Shown here: positions 24,166-33,570 of the stretch, in pieces
How positions within the stretch are numbered: the first letter of the stretch is position 1
How the letters are laid out: every line of letters starts with the position of its first letter
Assembly (NCBI RefSeq): GCF_014898055.3
Contig: NW_023601104.1
Coordinates: forward strand, 70,601,106-70,665,105
Source: Talpa occidentalis
Taxonomy: Eukaryota; Chordata; Mammalia; Eulipotyphla; Talpidae
Direction of reading: 5' to 3'
DNA length: 64,000 nucleotides
Notes under the pieces: model-generated
The model's database searches: none
What the model saw: the letters and a program-made list of their open reading frames with translations, nothing else
Told to the model about the DNA's origin: nothing
Position numbers and translations under genes: made by a program

Positions 24166-25714
24166 CAAGGCACTGAGAATAACACTACCATATATATACA
24201 CACACAAATATGTATTTTAAAGTATATATACATCAATATAAAATTTGTCCAGTAAGTATTGACTGACTGGTTCACAAAGTTGTAGAAATTCTTTCTTTTC
24301 AATTAAGTAAAGTATAATAAAAAAAATTAAGCCACATTGTCAGCATATTAATGATGGGCTGACCTGAGTCTGTGTGGACAAAACGTTTTGATTGAATGGA
24401 ATTTAGACCAATCACCAAGAATAAGGGAGCAAAACAGTGTAAATTACTCTGTTTAACTGAAAGACATATGGCTCCCTACCCCATTTCAAAACTAATTAGG
24501 GCATATATTCAGTTTAAATTGAAAATAAACCATAAAAGATTTAAAACAAACTAATGTATTGCATTAAACCATATGGCCTTTCCTTTGTGTAACTTGTAGC
24601 ATGCATATTTTACTGTTCATCTGAATGTTTCCTCCTCCTCTTTGAAAATTCTCCAAAAGTACAGTTTTATTTTTCCCTTTGAGTACCATAGTGAATATTC
24701 CTCAACAATAGATCTGTGTCAGTTTAGAATATATATAAAATAATGAGTATCTTATACAGATATATAGGTATGTATAGATATAAATAATTAATATAGATAC
24801 ATATTCATTCTGCATTTGACAGATGGAAAGTAGAGAAACTAAACTGTTAAACAGCCCCTTCCCACTACTCCTGGCACATATACCCAGTGATTTAAAACAT
24901 GAAATTCCCAGTGAGTAGTCACTTTCTTTTGTGATATTTGACAGGGATGATCCATAGTCTGAATCATTTGGCCACAACACAGCCTCCAATCAACCCTTGT
25001 GTACAAAATTCTGGACTCTGAAGTTAGATTTCTAATTATAGATTTAGACTACAAATAGTAATTTTATGTTTTATTGATTTCTGACACAACAGTAAGAAGG
25101 AAAAAAAATCCCACATTAAAAAAAATAAGATCTGCTATGAGCAGAAAAAGACCTGGTATGTACTGACAATTTTTTAATGTTTTTTTTTCCTTGCCATTAT
25201 GCACTTGTAAAAATTTTTTGAATGACAAAAGCTACACACTGTTCAACACAGGCTGAATGCTTCCTGTGTCCTCAAATAACATACAGTAATCGTTTTAACA
25301 TGTTTCAGGTAGAAAGAAAATATTGCACACAGTTAATTCAGAAGGAAAATAATGGGAACGGGGGTGGGGGAAATGACACAAGGAAGGCTTAAAAGGTAAG
25401 CTGTGCCAGCTGCCCTGGCCTTTAATTCTAGGAGATTCAAGTAGTCCAAGTTCAAGAAGCCTGACAAACTGGGACAGCATCTTCATAGGTGCCCTGATAA
25501 ATTCATGAAGATTTCATATGGTCTTCAGCACAAAGTTCCATTGTTAGATGTAGCTAAAGACGCTGTCGATGTTTCAAAACATAAATGGGGATTTTTTTCA
25601 TATGCAGATGATTAATTAAATTGCTAGGAAATTTAAAGTCCCCAAAGAATGAACACTTGACAAAAATAAGGAAAACAAATCATAGAAAGAAAGATTACTC
25701 TGTAAATTATCTTA
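23704..25714. other. Mostly unassigned intronic sequence containing a GATA array
   Basis: Apart from the (GATA)16 array no confident feature. Weak MIR-like sequence is possible around 24820-24900 (TTTGACAGATGGAAAGTAGA). The 159-residue minus ORF at 23823-24302 is inflated by the GATA repeat and is not a gene. Confidence 0.5.
24101..24165. repeat. (GATA)16 microsatellite
   Basis: An uninterrupted GATA run of about 65 bases. On the other strand it reads TATC and yields the poly-(LSIY) stretch of a spurious ORF. Confidence 0.98.
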
Positions 25715-26075
25715 GTATGGTTTGGTGGCCTTAACAAAATACCACAAACTGGGTAAATTAAACAGATTATTTCTTCACAGTTTTAGAGGAACAAGTGGGC
25801 TCTAGCATAGCAGGTTTCTAAAAAGTGCCCTTCTTAGTTAGCAGAAGTCTCCTTTGCCTTTGTGCTATGCCCGCTGAGAGAGCAGGAGAGAACACTGTTG
25901 TCCTTTCCATCCCTCATAGGGGCACCAGTTCCATCAGATCTGGGCTCTACTCTAAAGATTCACTTACCCGGAATCAGCTCCTTAAAGGCCCTATCTCCAA
26001 TAGAGTCACATGGGAAGCGAGGAGGCTGGGATTCAACATAGGGCTTTTGGAGAGACACAATTCAGTCCATAACAC
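25715..26075 (-). mobile_element. MaLR/ERVL-type LTR (MLT1/MST-like), reverse
   Basis: GCCTTAACAAAATACCACAA and ACTGGGTAAATTAAACAGAT are the reverse complement of the 3' end of mammalian MaLR LTRs. AAGGCCCTATCTCCAATAGA, AGTCACATGGGAAG, TTCAACATAGGGCTTTTGGA and GACACAATTCAGTCCATAAC are the reverse complement of the 5' end. The whole is a decayed solo-type LTR with internal loss. The 131-residue plus-strand ORF over it (25825-26220) is incidental. Confidence 0.78.
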
Positions 26076-26480
26076 CTGCCTCTTGGACTGTAAATCAATG
26101 TTGATGGATAACACAAAGGATAGAAGTCTTTGTGTCCTGCCCACCTCTCCTCTACTTCAAGCAGAATGGTATTCAGTTTTTAATATAGATTATCACAAGC
26201 ACTGCTTAAATAGGACATAAACCCAACAGGAGACAAATGAATTAAAAAAGAAAACAAAACATTAATAGTTGTAAAAAGAGTTGATATGTTTGGGCTCCAT
26301 CAGATTTTATCCCAAGACACTGTGCAGAATTTACCAAAGCGATTACTATGCCCCGCCAGCCATGTTTGAAGCAGAGTTAGCAAGACACTATACATAAGGC
26401 AAATCCAACCATATGTCTCAAATGAAAAGGGTGAATTCTAGCAGCAAACTGGTGAACTAGGCATTATCCTTGGACAAGAT
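26076..26480. other. Unassigned intronic sequence
   Basis: Nothing recognised between the LTR and the next SINE. Confidence 0.5.
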
Positions 26481-26496
26481 TTAAAATGGATGAGCA

Positions 26497-26766
26497 GGGG
26501 CCTCCCCGGTGGTGCAGTGCTTGAGCCCTGGGTTGCAAAGCTGCCCGCACCCACTGCAGCGACGGTTCGATCCCCGGCTGCTCCCCGGCCACCAGAGAAA
26601 GGTCCCACACGGCGCGCAGACCTCTCCTGCCGCCCGCTGCTCCCCTCAGTGTACTTCAGTCCTTCTGCCTGCTCTGCTCCCCGCTCTGGCTCTGGTGAAT
26701 TCTCTCACCCTCCCACACTTCTGACTGTACCCAGTGCTTTTATAAATAAATAAATCTTTAAAAAAA
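26497..26766 (+). mobile_element. tRNA-derived SINE (copy 12, young subfamily)
   Basis: Head GGGGCCTCCCCGGTGGTGCA, canonical B-box GGTTCGATCCCC, GGCTGCTCCCCGGCCACCAG, CCCACACGGCGCGCAGACC and tail TAAATAAATAAATCTTTAAA. Perfect 15-bp duplication TAAAATGGATGAGCA at 26482-26496 and 26767-26781. Confidence 0.96.
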
Positions 26767-27054
26767 TAAAATGGATGAGCATCTAGAAATGGACAGAGAC
26801 TCGGCATGTGATCTTGTAGAAGAAGTCATACTGTGAAAACTTCATTTCTTGCTTGACTGAGTTACAACACTGTACAGATTTACTTATAGTATGGTGCAAC
26901 ACAGGACAAGGTCTTCAATGATATCCTGGCCTGAGGATCTGCAGATTGAATGCTCATTCCATTAGATAGATTCTTAACTAAGTGCATGACCAAAGGAGTA
27001 TGACTGTCAATGACCATCTGAAATGAAGTTTCTAGTAACAATAAAAATATGTAT

Positions 27055-27190
27055 TTAGTATTTACATGGTCAGGCACTGTTCTGAGTATATGAATTGATG
27101 TACACTGATCCCCCAGCAATACTAAGAAGTAGATAATATTAAACCATTTTACAGATGAAAAAATTGAAACTAAAGAGGTTGGTAAGAGCT
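27055..27190 (-). repeat. MIR element, reverse
   Basis: TCAGGCACTGTTCTGAGTAT, then AAGTAGATAATATTAAACCA, TTTTACAGATGAAAAAATTG and AACTAAAGAGGTTGGTAAGA follow the reverse MIR order. Confidence 0.7.
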
Positions 27191-27513
27191 TTTGGCCCCA
27201 AGATTTCATCAAATCTGCTTAAGATCACCAATAATCCCTAGACTGAAAAATGCAAGTGTCACCCTGGGTATGAGAAATGTAAGTGGCACTTGCCATGGCT
27301 GCTCATTCATTCTCCTTGAAACATGTTCCTCATCTGGTCTGCAGGCAACTTCACTACTAGATTTCTTCCTATTTCATTACTTCTCAAAATCTTTTTCAGC
27401 TTCACCTTGTGTTACTGACCACTGAAAACTAGAAAGCCCCAGTGGACCTATTCTCCATCTACATTCAATCTCTTGGATGGTTTAACCAGTCCTACCAGAC
27501 TTTAAACATCAGC
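27191..27513. other. Unassigned sequence beside the L1 insertion
   Basis: No repeat or gene recognised; it ends at the left target duplication of the L1. Confidence 0.5.
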
Positions 27514-27531
27514 TGTATGTCAACAATTCTT

Positions 27532-29474
27532 TTTTTTTTTTTTTGTTTTCCATTTTTTTTTAATAATAAATTTTATTTTTATATTCCCCATAAAATTGCA
27601 ACCCCCCCTTCTGATCCCAATCCCTCCCCTCCCGCCCCCCACCCCCCCAAAAGTGTCTGTTTCATAGTTTTTTGTTGATTCTGATTTTCACTTTCTTATA
27701 GTTATTCATTTTCCTGGTCCCTTATTTAAGTTTTCTAGATTCCTGCTATGAGTGAGACCATCCGGTATTTTTCTTTTCTTTTTGGCTTATTTCGCTGAGC
27801 ATGATTCCTTCCAGCGCCATCCATGTTGCTGCAAATTGCATGTGCTTATCTTTTTTGAATGCTGAGTAATATTCCATGGTGTATATGTACCACATCTTCT
27901 TGATCCAGTCATCTATTTTTGGGCATTTGGGTTGTTTCCAAAGCTTAGCTATTGTAAACAGTGCTGCTATAAACATAGGGGTGCAGGTGTTCTTTGGAAT
28001 TGATGTTTCTGTGTCCTTTGGGTAAATACCTAGGAGTGGAATTGCTGGATCATATGGAAGCTCTGTTTAGTAGGTCCAGAAATCTCCACACAGCTCTCCA
28101 TAGTGGTTGGACCAGGTTGCACTCCCACCAACAGTGCAGAAGAGTTCCTTTTTCTCCACACCCTCGCCAACATTTGTTGTTGCTAGTTTTTTTAATATGT
28201 GCCATTCTCACTGGTGTAAGATGGTATCTCATGGTAGTTTTGATTTGCATTTCCCTGATTACAAGTGATGTTGAACATTTTTTCATATGCCTGTTGGCCA
28301 TTTGCATTTCCTCTTCAGAGAAGTTTCTTTTTAGCTTTTCTGCCCATTTTTTCACTGGATTATTTTCTTTGTTGTTGTTGAGTCTCATCAGCTCTTTGCA
28401 GATTTTTGTGATCAGTCCTTTATCATTAGTGTTGTGTGCAAAAATGTTCTCCCAGTTGGTGGGGTTTCTCTTTGATTTTGTTATTGTCTCTTTTGCTGTG
28501 CAGAAGCTCTTTAATTTGATGTAGTCCCAGCTGTTTATCTTTGCCTTCACTATCACTGCTTTGGGTGATGTGTCTGTAAAGATGTCTTTGATATGCAAAT
28601 CACGTAGTGTTTCGCCTATATTTCCTTCTATGTATTTTATGGTTTCAGGTCTTATGTCTAGTTCTTTAATCCATTTTGAGTTGATTTTTGTGTATGGTGT
28701 GAGGTAGTGGTCAAGCTTCATTCTTTTGCATGTAGCGACCCAGTTTTCCCAGCACCATTTATTGAACAAACTTTCTTTGCTCCAATGCATAGTCTTTGCT
28801 CCTTTGTCAAAGATTAGTTGACCATAAATCTGTGGGTTTATTTCTGGATTTTCTATTCAATTCCATTGGTCTGTATGTCTGTTCTTGTTCCAATACCATG
28901 CAGTTTTGATGATTATGGCTTTGTAGTACAATTTGAAGTCTGGGAGTGTGATGCCTCCATTCCCTTCTTTTTTTTCAGGAGAGCTTTGGCTATTCGGGGT
29001 TTTTTGTGATTCCATATGAATTTCATCAATAATTGTTCTATTTCTTTGAAGAATGACATTGAAATTTTGATTGGAATAGCAATGAATCTATATATTGCTT
29101 TTGGTAGGATGGCCATTTTAATAATGTTTATTCTTCCAATCCATGAGCAGGGGATGTCTTTCCATTTCTTTGTGTCTTCTTCTATTTCTTTTAACAGTGT
29201 TTTATAGTTTTCTTTGTATAGGTCCTTTACCTCTTTTGTTAGATTTATTCCCAAATATTTGATTTTTTTTGTTTCAATAATAAAAGGGATGGTTTTTTTG
29301 ATTTCTTCTTCTTCAGATTTATTGTTTGTGTATAGGAAGGTTACTGACTTTTACGTGTTGATTTTGTATCCTGCCACTTTACTGAAATGATTGATGAGTT
29401 GAATTAGTTTTTCTGTGGAGTTTTTGGGGTTCTCTATGTATATTATCATATCATCTGCAAATAGTGATAGTTTG
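27532..29474 (-). mobile_element. 5'-truncated L1 (1.94 kb), sense to KCNH5
   Basis: An 18-bp perfect duplication TGTATGTCAACAATTCTT at 27514-27531 and 29475-29492 brackets the insertion. The plus strand starts with poly-T (L1 A-tail) and C-rich 3' UTR. Minus-strand reading gives L1 ORF2 from the reverse-transcriptase active site ([13 protein letters not shown], about 29440) through [17 protein letters not shown] and the cysteine motif [18 protein letters not shown] to MFIAALFTIAKLWKQPKCPK. It is dead: a TGA replaces an arginine codon in the region near 28850, an A8 run near 28970 carries a frameshift, and there are others near the end. Truncation by incomplete target-primed reverse transcription is the usual cause. 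A minus-strand AATAAA lies at 27572-27577. Confidence 0.97.
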
Positions 29475-29514
29475 TGTATGTCAACAATTCTTGAAAGTAT
29501 GTTTTCAGACCAGA

Positions 29515-30125
29515 TCTCTCCCCCAAGATCCACACTTCTCTATTCAACTGCCTGTTAAACACCTCTACTTATATGTCTAACAAACATCTCAAAGTTAACA
29601 TGAATTTTCAAAATTTAATTACTAATTCTACCATTGCTCCCTAAATCCTCTGATCTCCCCCACAAAAAAAAAATTTAATTCTTTAAAAATTACTTGGAGT
29701 CAGCCTTAATCTCTCTCTTCCTTTGGCACCCCACAACTGAGCTGGTAGCAAATCCTCATGGTTCTAATTTAAAAATATAACTAGGATCTAACCACTGCCC
29801 ACCATCTCCACAGCTTCTACCTTGCTCTGGGCCACCACCCTCTCTCATTAAGATTATTGCAGTGGCCTCTCAGAATTGTCTCTTTTCTCCCTTGTCACCC
29901 TGGAGTTTACTTTCAACAGAGTAAACAGAGTGACCCTGTTAAAATGCTAGCTCATGTTACTTTCTGCTGAGAATCTCTAGAGGTTCTGATCCAGAGAACA
30001 TTATGGTACCCAGGGCCCTGCATGACCCAGTCCTATACCTTTCTGACCTCATACCACACCATGTTCTCCCTTCTTCACTCTATTCCAGACTCTAGTTACT
30101 CAGTTTATAATGGAACACAGTCTTT
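29515..30125 (+). repeat. L2 LINE fragment
   Basis: In L2 order: AACATCTCAAAGTTAACATG, GTCAGCCTTAATCTCTCTCT, CCACCATCTCCACAGCTTCT, GGGCCACCACCCTCTCTCAT, GATTATTGCAGTGGCCTCTC and CCTGCATGACCCAGTCCTAT. It is the C-terminal ORF2 region of an ancient L2, highly diverged. The young L1 inserted immediately left of it. Confidence 0.74.
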
Positions 30126-30706
30126 AATCATGATACTTTTAAAACTCACTTTTTACCGCTAGTCATGACAATTTTTATGAGTTGGCCTTTCCTTACTTTA
30201 AATTTATGTAGGCAGAGTTCTCCTGACCACATAAAAGTTCCAAATGCAACGAGAGATAATTCATTTTCTCCTGTTTAGCCAGTAAGTCCATACTCTATAA
30301 ACCTCTGTACTTGAGACTCAAGCCAAATAGTTTCAAGGCACTGGTTATATAACAATGTTCACAAGACACAGCTTCATAGAAATCCCAGTGATTTTCACTG
30401 CAAAGCAGCTTTCACCAAAGGCACATATGTTCCCAGCCTACAGTGAATACCCAGTGAAGTGTTCCAGCTGACAGTATTTCAGTCTAAACACCATCTGAAA
30501 AGCACCTATAACAAGTTTATTAACAAATCTCAAACCCCTCTGTGTTGAAATCACTGTAGACCATAGGGTACTGTGGATTAAAAGCTGACAGAAGAATTTT
30601 AGGTCTTATTTCTTACAGTGTAGCATGTAGTAGAACAATGGTTTTTTTCTCTTACTCTTTTATTGTCTACAATTCTAGTCCTAAGAGTACACAGAAAGGT
30701 GGCATT
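30126..30706. other. Unassigned intronic sequence
   Basis: About 580 bases without a recognised repeat or gene. Confidence 0.5.
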
Positions 30707-30718
30707 AAGAAATTAAAG

Positions 30719-30955
30719 ACACAACCTGCATAGCTGTCTGCAGCCTCTGCACACCAGTTCGATTGCCAGCCGGCCAGGAAGCAACCCACACGGCTCAGAA
30801 GACCTCTCCTGACTCATCTGCTGCTCCCCTCAGCAGTCTACTTCGGTCAATCTGCCTGTTCTGTTCCCCAATCTGTCTCTGGTGAACCCTCTCATCCCCC
30901 ACACTTCTGGCCTGTACCCCAGCTCTTGTATGAATAAATAAATCTTTAAAAAAAA
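30719..30955 (+). mobile_element. tRNA-derived SINE (copy 13, 5'-truncated)
   Basis: The A-box head is absent. The copy begins near CCTGCATAGCTGTCTGCAGC, keeps B-box-like GTTCGATTGCC, the CCCCTCAGCAG body and the TGAATAAATAAATCTTTAAA tail. Duplication AAGAAATTAAAG at 30707-30718 and 30956-30967 shows the truncation occurred at insertion. Confidence 0.93.
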
Positions 30956-30967
30956 AAGAAATTAAAG

Positions 30968-31400
30968 CTGTTAGAGTCTGGCTTCATTATGATGAAACTC
31001 CTACCTGCCTTTTACTCTAATATATATACCTGCATGGAAAGGTTAGATTCCTGACTCGATATAACTAATGACAAAGAATGATCGCTTTCACACTGTTAGC
31101 CTATATGTTCAAGGGGTTGGAAAAAGATACTGTGCTGGAGATAAGTTTGATGATGGATGGCGTATCAGAGAAAGGAAGGAGAATAACACAAGAAACGATG
31201 ACTGAGCAGAGGTTGTCAGAACAGCACAGGACTTGCAAAGAGCAGGGAGCATGCAACATAGCTGAGAAAACAAACTGGGCTTAGAGGTCAGGTAGACAGC
31301 TCTTATAGCTATGAGCTTCTGATGGTTTAACAAGGTCACGGTATACCCACTAACCAAGCAGTTTGAGACAAATCATTGATAGCAGAGGGAACTTTCAGTT
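30968..31400. other. Unassigned intronic sequence
   Basis: Nothing recognised; short ORFs only. Confidence 0.5.
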
Positions 31401-31416
31401 CAAGAATTGTAAAATT

Positions 31417-31680
31417 GGGCCTCCCTGGTGGCGCAGGCAGTTAGCGCCGCACTGTGAAGCTGTCCGCAGCCTCTGCAGTGCCAGTTTGATCCCGGCTGGC
31501 AGGCAAGAATCCCACATGGCGAAGCAGACCTCTCCTGTCTTGCCCGCTGCTCCCCTCAGCAGTGTATTTCGTCAGTCTGCCTGTTCTGTTCCCCACTCTG
31601 TCTCCAGTGAATTCTCTCACCCTCCCTCGCATCTGGCCTGTACCCCGGTTTTGTATAAAAATAAATAAATCTTTAAAAAA
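31417..31680 (+). mobile_element. tRNA-derived SINE (copy 14)
   Basis: Head GGGCCTCCCTGGTGGCGCAG, B-box-like GTTTGATCCCGG, body CCCACATGGCGAAGCAGACC and tail AAAATAAATAAATCTTTAAA. Perfect 15-bp duplication AAGAATTGTAAAATT at 31402-31416 and 31681-31695. Confidence 0.96.
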
Positions 31681-31695
31681 AAGAATTGTAAAATT

Positions 31696-32259
31696 GTATG
31701 AATACAGATAATAAATAAATGAATAAATAAATGGAAAAGGAACAGCAATCAGGAAAACTGATAGAAACGTGCAAAAAGACAGAGGCTTAGCTGAAAAGGA
31801 AGAACTGGTCATATGTATTTGCCTCTGCATCCTCTCAAAAGCCCACAGCATAAGATATGGATTTTTAAGCCATAAAGCCACAAGGACAAAGATAATGGAA
31901 AAACAGATAAAAAACCAAAAAAACAGTGAATTTTGAAACCTGGAAAGTATAGGACAGTGGTAACTGATTTAGAAGATCTAAGAAAGCTAAATCTTAAACC
32001 TACAGAATGGAAAACCAAGAATCAATATTATTTATACTGTAGAATCTCCAAGTATCCCAGGAACTGTTACCAGCAAATTCCTCTGGAAGTGAGGGGATAA
32101 TGGAGGAGCTGAAACTGGTGGATTTATTGAAAGTCTGTTTTTAGAAGCAGGTAAACGTCCCTTTCTGTGAGATCCTACCTAGTCCCATAAATTTGGGCCA
32201 TTTCCTTCTAAGAGAGTCTGTGGAGGGAGGAGACAGCAGGAAGCTGGGATGCCACACTA
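31696..32259. other. Unassigned, possibly the 5' part of the L1/HAL1-like remnant
   Basis: A-rich composition similar to the following remnant, but I cannot place it. A short (AAAT)n tract lies at about 31709-31733. Confidence 0.4.
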
Positions 32260-33570
32260 AAATCAGGGGAATTATATGAAAATTCTCAGACTGATGTCAA
32301 ACTCGTAAGCCTACTCCCCATTCATCTGCCAGATTGCTGGAAGAAAGGACTGTATTATCCAGCCTGCAAATTGGGGAAATCCTCTCTAGGGAAACTGGCA
32401 ACCCAGCAGAAATAATGTAAAATACCAATACTGAGTAGTTCCTACAAAATAACCAATTCAGATCCACTTACATTAAGGCCAGTCATAAAGAGACAACTAG
32501 AATTCCCAGACAGCTATAGAAAGCCTCTGATATGATAAATTAAGACCAAAGCAAAAGCAAAAATCAACATGAAGGACACAGAGATTATGAGGGAATATGA
32601 AAACTTTATTTAAAGTATCTTACATAGGGCCTCTCTGGTGGCATAGGGGTTAAAGACAGTGCTATCCAGCACTGCAGCACGAGTTTGATCCCCAGCCGGC
32701 CAGGGAGCAACCCACAGACCTCTCCTGCTGCTCCCCTCAGCAGTGTATTTCAGTAGATCTTCCTGTTGTGTTCCCCACTTTCTCTGATGAATCCTCTCAC
32801 CCCCAGCACCTCTGTCCTACATCCCAGTTCTTGTATGCATAAATAGATTTTTAAAAATATATTTACATATTATTATATGATCGTTTATGGTATGATTAGC
32901 ATAAACAGGATGTCATAAGAAGGAGCAAAGAGTAAACCCAAGAGATCTAAGAAATTAACGTAGGCAAGCACACATGAAAACTCAGTAGAAGGGTTAGAAA
33001 TTGAGCTTGTGGAAAGATCCCAGACCAAAGGGTAAAAAAAAAATGACAAAAATCATAAAATTGCAAAAGGGATAAAAAAATTAGAAAATCAATCCAGGAG
33101 GCTCAACATCCAAATGACAAGAGTTTCAATAAGGACAAAAAATGGGAGGAACTCATCAATAAAATAATTCAAGAAAATTTCCTGTGAGTGAAGAATAGGT
33201 ATTTCCAATTGATGAAACATGCCCATGGAAATCTAGAACAGTAGGAGAAATCACACCCATATAAAAAGACATCACCATAGCATTATGTAACACTGGGTAT
33301 CAAAATAAGATCCTAAAGGTTTCTTTAAAAAACAACAGGAGAAAGTAAAACATATTCTTTATAACAATCAAAACTTGGCTGGAATCAGTCTTTTAAAAAA
33401 CACCATTGGAAACTTAAAGATAAAGAAGAATGCTCCAAAATTCTGTAACAAAATTATTTCTAATCTTTAAATGTCTACCCAGATATACTATCAGTTAAGT
33501 GTTAAGAACAGATGAAAGATACTTTGAGACTTCTGCTTCAAAAATAAAAATATCTTTTTTGCATCTTCTC
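32260..33570 (+). mobile_element. HAL1 / old L1 ORF1-type remnant, interrupted by a SINE
   Basis: CCAGGAGGCTCAACATCCAA, AATGACAAGAGTTTCAATAA, GAGGAACTCATCAATAAAAT, ATAATTCAAGAAAATTTCCT and GAAGAATGCTCCAAAATTCT match the ORF1-like coding order of HAL1/old L1 elements (normally ...ATAATTCAAGAAAATTTCCC). No frame is open. The left limit is uncertain. Confidence 0.6.
32627..32857 (+). mobile_element. tRNA-derived SINE (copy 15, shortened)
   Basis: Head GGGCCTCTCTGGTGGCATAG, B-box-like GTTTGATCCCCA, a deletion of the middle body (AACCCACAGACC), then CCCCTCAGCAGTGTATTTCA and GCATAAATAGATTTTTAAAA. Flanks CTTACATA and TTTACATA are a decayed target duplication. Confidence 0.9.

Noticed and set aside
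23823..24302. 159-residue ORF with repeated LSIY
   Set aside because: It is the reverse reading of a GATA microsatellite plus flank; no domain and no splice context.
25825..26220. 131-residue plus ORF
   Set aside because: It runs across a reverse MaLR-type LTR, which explains its sequence.
28818..29207. Hydrophobic plus ORFs that look like membrane proteins
   Set aside because: They are the antisense of L1 ORF2 and have no other support.
28050..29533. Minus ORFs resembling reverse transcriptase as host genes
   Set aside because: They are segments of one L1 ORF2 bracketed by an 18-bp target duplication.
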